Below, piece after piece: positions 1 to 11,840 of a stretch of 64,000 nt of DNA. A program made the position numbers and the translations under genes. The DNA is from Azadirachta indica (taxonomy: Eukaryota > Streptophyta > Magnoliopsida > Sapindales > Meliaceae). Each line of letters begins with the position of its first letter. The first letter of the stretch is position 1. Below the pieces are notes generated by a model. It saw nothing but the letters and a program-made list of their open reading frames with translations, had not been told where the DNA came from and ran no database searches. The stretch covers positions 7,430,913 to 7,494,912 of the forward strand of contig CM040450.1 in assembly GCA_022749755.1 (NCBI GenBank), read 5' to 3'.

Positions 1-35
1 AATCGAAGCACTACCAATATCTTTAATCCAAAAAC

Positions 36-433
36 TTATGTGGAATCCATAGATGGAAGTATTTTGAGAACAATTTTTTCATTATCCTCGCTACGACCAG
101 ACTGAAAAGAAGTGCACGCTACAAACATTGAGTCACACTCAAACATATTATGTCCGTCAGCAAGCAAGCCATAGTCTCCATTAAGGAGCTTATTTTTAAA
201 ATCCATACCCAAAATGCCAAATAAGTCATCCCTTGATGAATTGCAAACCCCACTGTTCGCACCTGATAGATAAATTACAAGAAAAGATATATCAAAATCA
301 AGATTTGATATTCTTTTTAAATTTGCTGTTAATGTTGCTCTTTAGAAATTAAGCTGGTTTAATACTATATGTTTAAGACTTACATCTTGATGCCACACAA
401 AGAGAAGATGACATAAGAATCCGAGGGATGCAG
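36..433 (-). pseudogene. Partial exon pair, possibly of an LHW-like bHLH gene
   Basis: Two candidate exons read on the minus strand: 433-384 (acceptor CTCTAG, donor GTAAGT) and 262 downward (acceptor TATCAG). Joined, they stay in one frame and encode a stretch containing SSRDDLFGILGMDFKNKLL, followed by an in-frame TAA at 38-36. The DDLF-x-x-LG-x-DFKNKLL pattern resembles, from memory, a conserved block in plant LONESOME HIGHWAY (LHW)-type bHLH regulators, which act in vascular and root development. No bHLH domain lies in the window, and LHW proteins normally continue well past this block, so the stop suggests either a decayed copy or a gene cut by the window edge. The family call is an inference from one short motif; the exon structure itself is better supported than the name. 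Confidence 0.33.
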
Positions 434-1161
434 CTAGAGAACAGAAAAGAAAGAAAAATACATAATAAAAGAAAATACGCATGAAAACCTTACCCAATAG
501 TAAAGATCAATTGGTCTTGGTCTCAAATGCTGTCCACTAACATTCAATTGTCTAATTCATTTACGTGACATTGATGTGAATGTGTAACAAAATACAAAGG
601 ACATTTCTTTGAAGCAACAATGATTGTGAGGTGCCTGACAATTCCTCTGCATTATCAATTAAGTAGTTGTTCATTGGATTTGGATAGTCTTCTTTTGCTT
701 CTTTTTTGTTCTGTTCCTTTCCTCTTTTCTTATTACTTATTTATATATAAAATAATTCCCTTTCGATATAAGGAACTACACATGTATGTATTGATATATA
801 TAGTTGAGAGAATGTATTGACAAATAAAATTTTATTATTTTTTGTTAATAAATATTATTATTTCTAAACATTTTTAATTAATAGTAAAATTACTATTTAA
901 CATTTATAACATGTCAAATACTTCATTTATAAAATTGATTTATACTAATATTAAATTAGATAATTTTTTTAAAAATTGACTTATGTTTTAGAACATTTAA
1001 AAAACTGATGTTAATATGAAAAAATTTTAAGAACAATAAAATAGAACTCATTTTGTGAATTGATTTAAAAACTAAAAGACAATCCAAAAAGATTGATATC
1101 TTTAATTTGGAAAATACCGGTGCCCTTTTATCTCAAGTTTGAGTTTGAATAAAGAACTTAA

Positions 1162-1197
<36 letters not shown>

Positions 1198-2472
1198 TGT
1201 ATGTATGTATACCCAAAGCTAGCCTTGTATAACAAACTAAATTATTTCTTATCTTATATAAAATAAACCTAACAATTTATCCTACATGAAATGATTACTC
1301 TGTTTCATTGAATTTGTATTTTGTAAAGTAGTGCTAGTATATATGTAGTGTTTATAGTTAAAAAAAAAAAAAAGTAGACAATAGAAATTTGAGAAATGAT
1401 TGAGTATTTTGATCAACAGTAAACAGGAGGCAAACTGACAATTTCCATAATATGTAGTTCGTAAAATAACCTTGTCATTTGAACAAAATTAATAGAACTT
1501 TTCGTACTTGTATTATGTTTATCCTAATTTTATTTCACCTCCAAATAATTAATTATATTTTATTTCCTTAAAAATATTTTTAGATCCTGAATAACTTGTT
1601 TACAGACCATTTATACCACTTTTGAAAACCAAAAATTAGAAAAAAAATTAAAAAATGATTCCTAATAAGAAATTGGGAAAAATTAATAGAGTTTTTTTAT
1701 AGTAGATCTTCTATAAATATAGCTTATATAATTAGAATTTTTAATAAAAATTTATTTAATTGTTTGATTATCCTAAATAACTTAAAAAATTATTTAACTA
1801 ATTTAATAGACAAAATTTTAAGATTACGTTATAAAGAAATAACATAAAATTTTTTAAATAAACAATATTATTTGAGTAATTTAAATTAAAAAAATCTAAA
1901 ATAAAAAATCCAAAATTTGGATTTGTTTAGAGTAACAAAAAAAAAAAAACTCTTTCTTTTTTAATTTATAAAAAAAAACCTTCTATAAAGGCAACTAAGG
2001 ATTTGTTTGTTTTTTAATTTAAATTTGAATAATTTTATTTAAATATTTAAGAGTTGATTATTTTTTTTAAACTTATATCTAAAAATTTATTAAAAATATC
2101 TTACTATCATAAATTAAAAATTTTAACTTATAATTTGAATAATCACATATTTCAATGAATTAAATATTTTATTTATCAATAATGCTCTTAATTTATTACT
2201 TAATATTTATATATAATAACAATTTAATAGATTAATTTCAGATTTTTTAGAGTATATATATCAATTATCAATGCTGCTTTAATGACATTAAAAAAATTAA
2301 AAGAGGTTTTAATGTTTAGAAAACTCTTCTTAATTAATAAAAAAATTAAGTAAATAAACATTTAATCCATATATGATATTTATTTAATTATTGTCATACA
2401 ATCTTATATGTTTTTACAATGTTTTCCAAAAGCACTCTTACATTTTGTTGCAGAGAGAGTGTACAAGGTTAA
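434..2472. other. AT-rich intergenic DNA
   Basis: No coding signal on either strand. The sequence is AT-rich with long A and T runs and one tetranucleotide microsatellite (listed separately). A short ORF at 620-820 is low-complexity and hydrophobic, with no family resemblance. Confidence 0.6.
1170..1210. repeat. (GTAT)n microsatellite
   Basis: About ten uninterrupted copies of a GTAT/ATGT tetranucleotide, preceded by a short AT dinucleotide run. It is likely to vary in length between individuals. Confidence 0.9.
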
Positions 2473-3306
2473 TCATGGGCAAAATGTAACCACATAGTTA
2501 GCTCCACCAGTGCAAGTAAAAGTGCTTGTCTTATCATCAAAAGCATAGCTATAAGCCTGAGGACACTGCCTCTTAAAAATCATTGAGTAATTCGTCGGAT
2601 GGCATTTCTCCGGCGAACCAAAATCACCTGTACAACAATACTGCGGCTGATTAAACGCCAAACATGCACTCTTGCAAGCAACAACACCGCCGTCACTTCC
2701 CTTCACGGACAACTCCGGTGGGCAAACAGCATTCACGTTGTTAGGGCAGCTTGTTGAAGAACAGTTTCCGGAGCCGCCTTGTGGGGTGATTGAAAGAGGC
2801 AAGTTAAAGCCATCAACAAGGCTAACATCGTAAAAATCTTGCTCACCGAGGGTGCATTCGATGAGGGAGGCAGGTGGAATTGCTCCAGCGCCGTTGCAGG
2901 CTAACTGACCTGAGCCACAGTCTGCAGTGCTACATGAAAACTTGCCTGCTGCGTCTGTAGCGCAGTTGGTTCGGGCCCAGAACCTACCAGACCATGAAGC
3001 AGGAACGTTGTCTACAGATGATGATGCTTTGGAAGCTAGTTCAAAGCCCGTAGTAGCCAACTGAGGCTGGCCTCCGCCGGTAAGTGTTCCAGGCCACACT
3101 GTGAAAGGGCAATTGTTTGTGAATGTGAATGAAGCTGAGAAACTGCCTTCTGCTGCATCCATTAAAGTTAAAACCAGTATTATAAAGCATTAATATTGCA
3201 ACTATAAGGAAAACAAAAAAAATAATTAAAAAATAATTATCAATTAATTACGAGAGAATGAAAGAATGAACAGGATTATAAGGCTGAATATTGACTGCAT
3301 CTCCAT
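2473..3306 (-). CDS. Thaumatin-like protein (PR-5 family), secreted
   Basis: Two exons: 3306-3252 and 3152-2473, with a 99-bp GT-AG intron in phase 1, the usual place in plant TLP genes. The product is 244 residues. Residues 1-18 form a hydrophobic signal peptide ([18 protein letters not shown]), so the mature protein should enter the secretory pathway. The thaumatin signature is clear: [16 protein letters not shown] near the N terminus, then [35 protein letters not shown], and an end of VTFCP. There are 17 cysteines, the 16 expected for eight disulfides plus an extra one at residue 118. The acidic-cleft REDDD residues are all present (R79, E117, D127, D132, D224), as in antifungal members. 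A second ATG 6 bp downstream could also start translation. Intron removal may use either of two adjacent acceptors (CAGCAG at 3155-3150), giving proteins that differ by one residue. Confidence 0.93.
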
Positions 3307-3341
3307 TAGAATCGATCCTTGAATGTTTATGTGAAGGGTTG

Positions 3342-3405
3342 AAATGAGTAGCAACCATATACGTATATATATAGGCAATAAAAAATGAGTAGCAACCATA
3401 TACGT
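3342..3405 (-). promoter_or_regulatory. TLP promoter: TATA box between two copies of a 23-bp repeat
   Basis: On the minus strand a TATATATA element (about 3364-3373) sits roughly 60 bp upstream of the TLP start codon at 3306. It lies between two identical 23-bp blocks (3342-3364 and 3383-3405, 41 bp apart) whose core reads GAGTAGCAACCATATACGT on the plus strand. The TATA assignment is an inference from position; the repeat is directly visible. Confidence 0.55.
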
Positions 3406-3406
3406 T

Positions 3407-4844
3407 CTATAATTGTTCATTAGAAATAATTAATTATAGGTTAATAATTAAATCTTAATTAAATAAAAATGGTATTTATGGAATTTTGTTAAAAGATTAT
3501 GAAAGGTTTACCTATTTTGATTTTAGGATTTTTTGTAAACAGTAACTTAACTGTACTGTATTTAATCTCCATTATTAACTTGCCTATGAAAGATATGAAT
3601 TTGATTTTTATGTGGATATTATTTGTGTTTTTCTTTATAAGGATACTTGTGGTTGTAGTTGCCTTGTTTATCCAAACCAAGTTTCCTATTTATTTTTTAT
3701 TTGAATTTACTTGTTGCATGAACATTATTGTCCATTATACTCAAGTTTTTACCAATCTAAATTAAGCAATTAATTAGTTTTATCCATTTATAATTATATT
3801 TCAAGTAATTTACTTTCAATAGCTAATTCAATTTTTTTTTAATCATGTGAAGTAATGTTACATTTATTTATTTATTTATTTATGGATGAGTCGCAGGAAT
3901 AGGGAAAATTTCAATTACCCTTCTTTTTTTTAATTTTTCTAAAATACCCACTAACTCTCTAATGTTTCATAAATACTTAATTACTCTCAAGAATATGAAT
4001 TTAATAGCCATATGAGTCCTACTTTATGTAGGACTTTTTCACTTAAAATATGAGCTCTTTATACTTTTATGTGGGCAAATACCTCTTAAATTTAAGGGTA
4101 AATATTATACACATTATGCGAAAATGTTTGGAATGTATCATAATTACCTTATCTAAATTCTAAATAAACAGTTGATATAAATATTAATAGATTGTAAAGG
4201 TGTAATATCAAAAGGAAATAGCATATATGTGCTTGTACTAAGCATAATTTTATTTGTATTTTGATGGTCAACTTCTAGTTAATTATGAAGTTCATATGTT
4301 GTTTTTTTAATAGTACGATTTATATATATTGTTTTTGTTTCTATAAATTATCCGTTAACTAAGAAATTTTCATAATGTTATTATTAAATGTTTTTATAAC
4401 ATGTTAGTAGCCATTGAATTAGTAACCTCTTTGAAATTGTGATAGCAATGAAAAAATGCTATGACTGCAGACTTCAAAACATAATTCTGTAGCAATTTTT
4501 AAATGCTATAAGTAATAAATTTCCGACAAACTTGTACCATTCTTCTTGTGCTTACAAGAGAATTCGATAACATTTTTAAATATATTATGCGAGGTAATAA
4601 TCCTCTCTTAGAAGCATTGAGTCATGTAATTTGTTAAGAAATGATTTAATCTCATATCACTTTTAACATGTTAAGAGAGGTGATATGGCAGCATTTTTTT
4701 TTAAAAGCAGCAAAGCATGTAATTTGTAGCCTTTGGTTTTGTATTACAAGAGATAATTTGATAACATTTATTTATTTTTTCTTGTATTACATAATATGTA
4801 AAGGTAGCATTGACTAATATCTTCTTTTTCATGGATTTTGAATA
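3407..4844. other. AT-rich intergenic DNA
   Basis: No gene recognised. It holds a short (TTTA)n run at 3862-3882. ORFs at 3489-3765 on both strands are low-complexity AT translations with no family features. Confidence 0.55.
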
Positions 4845-5770
4845 AGACCAAATCCAAACTTGTCACCTTTGGGTCCAAATTCAGATTTAAAGGATAAAAT
4901 AGTAAATTAATAAAAAAAAAAAAAGCGTTAAAATTGGCAACAAATGAATTTTGACTCAATTAAAATTCGTATTCAAAGCGTAAAATAGTGAAATAATAAA
5001 TTTAAAATTAGTGACTATGGTCTGAGGATGAATTTTGACTCAAACCTAACCCAGACCTGTAAGATTTTGATTCTAAATTTGAATTTAAAGGGTAAAATAG
5101 TAAATTAAAAAAAATAGTTAAAATTAGCGAGAGTTGAATGATTTTGACTCAAACCTCAAGGGCCTCATTAGATTTTGGTCTAAATTTAAATTCAAATTGA
5201 AGGATAAAATAGTAAATAAACAAAAAAATCTTTGAAAATTAACGATAAAAAATGGATTTTAACTTAAATTTGGAGGTGGCAAATGGGCTATATTAGGCAT
5301 GAAAAATAAGCCTATACAAGTTCTTAGGCTAGACTGGCACAGTACGTGCAGTGAAATGAATGAGATCAGTTCAATTCACGGCATGGTTACTGTACATCCT
5401 CACCATCTCGGCCCATTAGAAAACTGTCCAAACACAAACCATGTTGGTTATAAAGTGCATATGAATAGTATTCATAAATAATGATTAATTTTATTATATA
5501 TAGTGAATAATAACTAAATTTACTCTTTACAAGCTAAAAAATAGCCTACGAGCTTTTTTCTCAGCCTAACCAATAAATAGTGTCATGTCAATACCGTGTC
5601 AACACTATTCACAAGCTGAGTCGGGTCATGCTCAAGCTAACCTACCCATTTTATCACCTCTACTCGACCCTTTCATATGTAAGTTTAAATTTATATTCAA
5701 AGGATAAAATAATAAATTAATAAAAAAATTTACTAAAATTAACTACAATAAAAAAATTTTGAGTAAATAT
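4845..5770. repeat. Diverged tandem repeats of about 100 bp, split by an insertion
   Basis: A unit containing GGATAAAATAGTAAATTAA and a nearby GAATTTTGACTCAAA recurs in diverged form near 4890, 4976, 5090, 5200 and 5700. The last copy is separated from the others by the MITE-like insertion at 5273-5660. The spacing varies from about 85 to 115 bp, so this is an old, decayed array. Confidence 0.6.
5273..5660. mobile_element. MITE-like element with terminal inverted repeats
   Basis: The left end GAGGTGGCAAATGGGCT (5273-5289) is matched in inverted orientation by the right end CCTACCCATTTTATCACCTC (5641-5660), with a few mismatches. The interior of about 390 bp has no transposase. GAGGTGGCAAA-type ends are familiar from non-autonomous plant DNA elements, probably hAT-like. 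I could not find a clean target-site duplication. It interrupts the tandem repeat array around it. Confidence 0.5.
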
Positions 5771-7428
5771 GAGAATTTTTCTATTTAATTGTATTTTGGT
5801 ATTAATTATTCGATAATAAGATTTTATTTTATGACAAGTCAAGAAAACAGCCTTTGGAGATTAAGTTCCAATTGATTTTGGTTTTTATACATATTGGAAC
5901 TCCATCGCTGCTTTCTAGCATAAAAACTTTCATCAAATTACAATTTTGAATTAATTTTTATTGGATGTAAAGTATATAAGCTCTTAGGCCTATTTACTAT
6001 ATCGTATGACAATAATTCACTGTTACAAATTTATCATGAATCAAATAAATTAGTTGTCAATTTTTTTACATGATATGTATACCGAAAACAAAACATAATA
6101 TATTTACAACTTGATACTCTTGAAAAATATCGAATCCAAACATTAATACATTTTAATCCTATGAGATAAAACAATTAACCAAAGGAATTAAATTAGCAAA
6201 CCAAAAAATTACAACAAATGAAAAGTAAAAATTTAAGTGAGAATGTTTTCTTTTGGTTTATGAATTTCAAAAAGACCATATATATATATATATGTATGTA
6301 TGTAGAAAAATTAATGATTCCTTTCTTTTACATAATTTTATACATCAATTATAAATCATTAAATTTAAACATATTTAACAGTCGAGATTGCATCTGATAC
6401 GTGCATTAATTATATAATCATATGCAATATGTACTTAAATTTAATAGTTTACAATTAATATAAAAAGTTGTGTAAAAAAAGGAAAGCCATTGATTTTGTC
6501 CATATATATGTATATAACATGATTAATTCCATCTTTCGAAAAATTATTAATAAAATAAATTAATTCACAAGATAAATATATTAATAGGTTTCATTTATTA
6601 TTTTGTCATTAAATCATGACAAATAAGTATTTATTTATCTTATTACAATTTAATAGTTATGCATCATAAATCAATTAACAAGCTTTAGGGTCCTAATATT
6701 TGAAGATCATAAAATATAAGGTTGATGGGCATCTTTCAACAATATCCAGTATCAATTTAACGTTCAGGCCGGGCTTTGTCCGTGCCCAGTCTAATATCAA
6801 ACTTTATATCTAAGCTTTTAAAGCCTAAAAAGAAGTGGCAAAAATTTGGCTGCAGACCGAGTTTCTAAAACCTCAATCCGAAATCGGATAAATTTATTAA
6901 AATTTGGAAAATTTGGACCATATTATAAGTTGTTAAAGGTTGAGCCTTGACCCAACTCAACCTGAACTCGAACTTATAAACTATGTTAGAATAAGAGACC
7001 GAATTTAACCCAAGTTTAGATTTGACGGAGTCCGAATTTTAAAAATAAAAGTCTGAGCTCGACCCTAGTTTTTAAGCTTTTTTTTGGAGTTAGACCAGGT
7101 CGACTTTTTTGCCAACCATATTGCCACAAAGAGGTAGTGAGTTCAAATCCTCCCATGTTCTTAAGATATCTTTCCTTAATTTAAAGAAAAATATCACTTT
7201 AATGTGAGGGCATGTTTTTCAATTTGAGGACATAATATCTATTTAGAATAAGAGCATGTTTCTTACAAAATGTGAACAAATATCTGGAGTGTGTCATAAT
7301 TGTATTATTTACCATCCAAATATATATCGTTAAAAAAAATAATAAAAGGCCCCTGTGTGAAGATATCGTGGCTCATTTAATATATAGTACATGCACTCTT
7401 CACTTTTGCAAATAAGGAAAGTATGTAT
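5771..7428. other. AT-rich intergenic DNA
   Basis: No gene seen. There is a short TA/TATG microsatellite near 6278-6302. The stretch at 6750-7110 is slightly richer in GGCC-type words and may be an old non-autonomous element, but I could not define its ends. Confidence 0.45.
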
Positions 7429-7437
7429 TTATAATTA
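7429..7437. repeat. Target-site duplication, left copy
   Basis: TTATAATTA directly abuts the left MULE terminus and is identical to the copy at 13334-13342. Confidence 0.85.
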
Positions 7438-8339
7438 GGGATATTGTAATTTATCCCCCTAACTTTAAAAAAAAAAAAAGCAAATCCCCTCTTGAAAAAT
7501 GTTAAAATACCACCCTGCCTTTTTGAAAAATGTTAAGACCTTGTTGCGATAACTTTTCTGTTAAATTTTTCCTTCCTTATTTGTTTAATAGAAAATTTTA
7601 CTCTTTAACATTTAAAAAAAAAGTAATTTGACTTAATTACCCTTATTATTAATTTAAAACAACCAATGTAATCTTTATTTATTTTTGGTCCCTCCTATGT
7701 ATTATACAAGTTACTGGAAAGAAACTAACGAGGAAAAAATAGAATAGAATACGATGATATCGAACTTCAACATGTAGTTGGTTTGGAAGTTTCCAATAGA
7801 CGAGGGAATAAATGTCGGATGATTTAGTTTAGCAATATTTTGATACATGGAAACCAAACGAAACGTTTAGTTGAGTTCTCGAAAGATATGGACAAACTTT
7901 TGCAGAAGAATTATCCATGTAATCTAATTATTTGATTAAATTTGAATTAGTATGAATAAAGACGGAATAATCTGATGATGTATTCCTACACTTGTTAGTC
8001 TGCGTAAAGGGTAATTGCAATTTTGTTGAAAACCAGTTAAAGGGAAGAATTTTATAGTTTCACATCAATACATTTGGGAGGCAAAGAGTTGGGGAAATTA
8101 GTTCTTGGAACAGATAAGAGACGAAATCTTGGGATTTGCAATTAAGCATAATTTTGGCACAAAACACTTTGTGTAGCAAGATTTTTGTTTTAGACTTATG
8201 TTAGTTTTTGAAGCTTTGTCGTCTTGTCTATTTTTTGCATACTCTCTTTTTCTTCTGCAAAAAAATCATTAGATTATATATATGCAATTAAGGACCACTT
8301 GTACTGCTATAAGAACTTTGTAAATGCAAACTTAGATAC

Positions 8340-8420
8340 CTGCAATTTTTGCGGTGATTGAACAATTTTTTAGCGTAACTCAGAATTTTTTTGAAGACTT
8401 TGTACCAGCTCAAACTCTGC
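8340..8420 (-). pseudogene. Single exon resembling NUF2 kinetochore coiled-coil, with a stop codon
   Basis: An 81-bp stretch bounded by a good acceptor (CCCAG before 8420) and donor (GTATCT after 8340) is exactly 27 codons in phase 0. It reads AEFELVQSLQKNSELR, then a TAA stop, then KIVQSPQKLQ. The pattern around IVQSP-x-KLQ resembles, from memory, the coiled-coil part of plant NUF2, a subunit of the NDC80 complex that attaches kinetochores to spindle microtubules. The in-frame stop means that it cannot encode that segment now. It lies inside the MULE, so it may be a host fragment captured by the element, or an older pseudogene that the element carries. I could not find neighbouring NUF2 exons. 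The splice-bounded ORF is visible; the family name is an inference. Confidence 0.38.
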
Positions 8421-9476
8421 CTGGGAAAACTGAAAAAGAAAAGAGAATATCCATTATCAACGGCAAAAATAATGCACATACACACATACACATTAAATTT
8501 CCCAGTTCAAATCATGAGCCCAGGAAAAAACATTAGAACTTACAAAATAGAGAATTACTATTATGTGGTAATTTCAAAATAAGCAGACAAGAAAAGAGCA
8601 TAACTTTACATAAAATGAAGGAGATTAGATTATGCTACATGTTTAACAAGTAGAATAAAGAAATGAGATGTAGAAATCTGGAAAGATGTACGCAATAGCA
8701 ACATGAAAAATATTTCTTTTAAAAGAAATAAACTAATATCCATAGCCATGCTACAGGACATATCTGTTAGCAAGAAAACAATATATTGACCGTGCTGCAC
8801 ATATTAATGCAATAAACCTGCAGAATGACAATGCGGGACAGGAAAATAAAAAAGAAAAAAAAAAACAACTATAAATGAATGAAGAACAAGACTCATGACT
8901 GATCATATGGACAAATTCACCTAAATACAGGCAGGGATATTCTTTACGGTTCAGATATAAAAGCTGCTTAACTGAATTTTTTTAGAACATATGACACCAT
9001 AATGCGTTGCTTATATAATTTCTGATCCCGTAATAAATGCCTTCAGTCAATCCCAATATATAAACCATGTTTTATTCATCTATTCACTTCGGATCGTGAA
9101 TTGTTAAGTCCTGTGAAATAGTTATCCTGTTGATCCCACTTTACTATATGCACATCATGTCAAATCCTAAAATTTGATTTCTCTAAACAGAACTGAGCAC
9201 CACTTGTCACTGAAACTTGGGAAAAAATATATTTGGAGGAATGAATTCATTGCTTGCTTGGCTGCAATATTTCTTGATGGATATGTTTAAGAGAAACATT
9301 CTAGATAGGTGTATGTTTACCTCAAGCTTTATTTGAAATGTTTGCCAAGAGAAAGCCTTGCCTTCTGATGTTGTTTTCCACTATTAAAAAACTTTCTTTG
9401 CTAACATAATTGTCCTTTTCTCAAGAATGAAATTAATTATAAGCATCTTACTTAATTAAAAGCAAAATATAATTCT

Positions 9477-9577
9477 CTGCAGCAACAAACATCTGCAATA
9501 TCATTATGGAGTCCTATACATAAAAATTAAAAAACATAATTAAAGAGAAGAAACTGCAGCAACAAACATCTGCAATA
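9477..9577. repeat. 24-bp direct repeat within the MULE
   Basis: A 24-bp block with core GCAGCAACAAACATCTGCAA occurs at 9477-9500 and again, identical, at 9554-9577, a 77-bp period. The following DNA to about 9740 is rich in CAGCA/CAACA words on the plus strand. No function is evident. Confidence 0.7.
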
Positions 9578-10984
9578 AATTTGAAGCAGTCCAATAATAA
9601 TCTAGCATCAAGCTGTAGCAAAACATAGCAACAGGAAAAACTAGCACCAACATCAGGGTAACAGTACCATTAGTAGAATATTCCAACAGCAGTAAACAAA
9701 AACCAACAGGCAAACTCAGCACCAACAGCAGGGCAGCAGTATGTCATGTGCTGGAAATTTGAGGAATTCCAACTTCCTGCGACACTGAATTCACCCAAGA
9801 TTAATTTGTGTTTGGTGTGTGTTCAATAAGGCTGTGAGATATGTCAATTTAGTACTCAAAAAGAAAGCAAAAAAGGTAAAGAAAGATGCGTGAAAGATGC
9901 TGCAAAATTGGGAGAAATGTGGATTCTTCTTTTTTCATTCACAAACAATTACATATATATATTTACAAATAGAGGGTCATGATTTAATTACACAAGAGCA
10001 CTATCAATGGTCAAGATTATGTCATGTACAAATATTTACAAATATCCTACCTACCACCACTTTCTCCATCTTGAGCTTATTGGATCAACAAAACAAGAAA
10101 AGGCCAAGTCATGGGCTGTTGTGCTACCTAACCCAAACTGCCTAACTTGTTTCCTCTCTTTGCTTGCTGCTGGTTGGCCTAGATGGATGCACAAGGTGGC
10201 TATTTCTAAGGTTATCTGAAAACACAACCTCAGTTGCTGTAGTAAGAAATTGGGCATGCTCTTGATGCACCCAGCTTAGCCTCTTACGCCTTTCATTTCG
10301 CCCATTCCGCTAGCAGCTTACTGTTCATGTGGGTATTGTTCATCCACAAATGAATGCTCCTATACAAATGTGTAGGTGAGTCTGGAACTTGAGCACACTT
10401 GTTCTGCAAGTTGCGCGCTCTCGTACTCTTGTGCTTTCGGCATTTCACTTGCATTTTAGTGGCAAGTGACATTCTTCCCCACTGAAGTGCTAATGTTTTT
10501 CCCAAAAACACAAAAACAAAAATGCAACCAAGCATAAGCATGTTTATACCATCATATCACAAAAAAAAATAATTCATGTCAATGTACCTTTACAGATGCG
10601 AAGAAGAAGGCTAAGGCTATAAAGAACACCTTAAGTCAATCATCTGAAAGTAACTTGTAGCTACAACTGTAGGAAGATTAGGTTGAGATGAATGGCCAAT
10701 GTTCTACCAACGCTGAGCTGGTATGCAAGCCTGAAAGCACTGTCCCTAAGATGGACGACCAATGTTCTCTTCAACATATTGACCTAAGATTCGATTTCCT
10801 TACCGAGTACCCTGACTTGAATTGCCAACAGCATGTCAATCTTGACCTTTCTACAAAGACAATAAATAGAATGACATGTTATTTCATAGATAATATAACA
10901 TTTTACAATATACATCTCTTCATTAAATTAAAAGTATGAACAAATTAAAGAAATAAATGTATAAAATGACATATGAAATACCAC

Positions 10985-11840
10985 ACAATTTATCTCTATA
11001 GATTCTTATCTCTATAGATTCTACCTTTACAAACCTCTAACCCATGTTTAGTTAGGATCATTTCTTGAAGTACTTTTGCTTCAATGTTTGGATTGGTTTG
11101 AATCAAGGAACCATATACCCTTGCAATCTAAACAGCTGTTGCATCATCACAAAAAGTCTTTCTTTCACATAAATGTATAGGACCGAAACTCTTACCCTTG
11201 AAACAATCTAGCTTACATACAAGTGACATATGCACCCTCTATTTACAATTAAAATCTTTACATTTAGCTGTGACTCTGTAAGATTCATATTTTTCCCCTT
11301 TTTTATGCTAACACCTTCTTGAATACAATAATCTACCAACACTTGTTTAAGAAACTCAAGGGTTGTAAAGTTATGCCCCAAGATTAGTTTTATATATCCA
11401 TAGGGTTGATGCGTGACTCTCTGCCACTATACTATTATGCATATCTTCTATAGTTGACTCTTTATTGTCAAAATCACATATCCCATCCTCTTTATTAGCT
11501 AAATCACATGGATTCAGCTTTACATCTCCTATAACCTCAAGGTCCTCAACATCAATTTCATCGCCTAAACTATCACTCTCAACATCATTTGAACTCGCTG
11601 ACCAGTACTAAAACCAACACCATTTATGCCCGTATTACCACTGAAAATATTAGCCATTTCATAAACCCCTAAACCATCACTATCAGTAGCACCTAAAAGG
11701 CCAAATTCAGCATCCTTGGGAGCCCTTTGACCACTCAAAACAATAAAATTTACCCCTCTATTTACACTAGAAAAATTAGCCCTTTCAACATTTGTGTCAT
11801 CTACTTCATCTTCATCATTATCAAAATCAAAATAACTCAT
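10985..11840 (-). pseudogene. MuDR-type transposase, N-terminal remnant
   Basis: Reads leftward on the minus strand. It opens with an ATG at 11840 and an acidic N terminus (MSYFDFDNDEDEVDD), as is usual for plant MULE transposases. After one frameshift near 11580 an acidic stretch continues, followed by LGHNFTTLEFLKQVLVDYCI (the MuDR N-terminal domain pattern), a decayed zinc-binding part around CHLYV, and IARVYGSLIQTNPNIEAKV followed by LQEMILTKHG, which matches the block before the catalytic core. Several stops and frame changes break it. The DDE catalytic core and the SWIM zinc finger expected at 9-10.9 kb could not be recognised. The native enzyme cuts and rejoins DNA at Mutator ends; this copy is dead. 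Confidence 0.8.

Noticed and set aside
9540..9725. Minus-strand hydrophobic ORF rich in Leu and Val, a possible small membrane protein
   Set aside because: It arises from a TGTTGGT/CTGTTG-rich repeat patch inside the MULE; there is no start context or homology.
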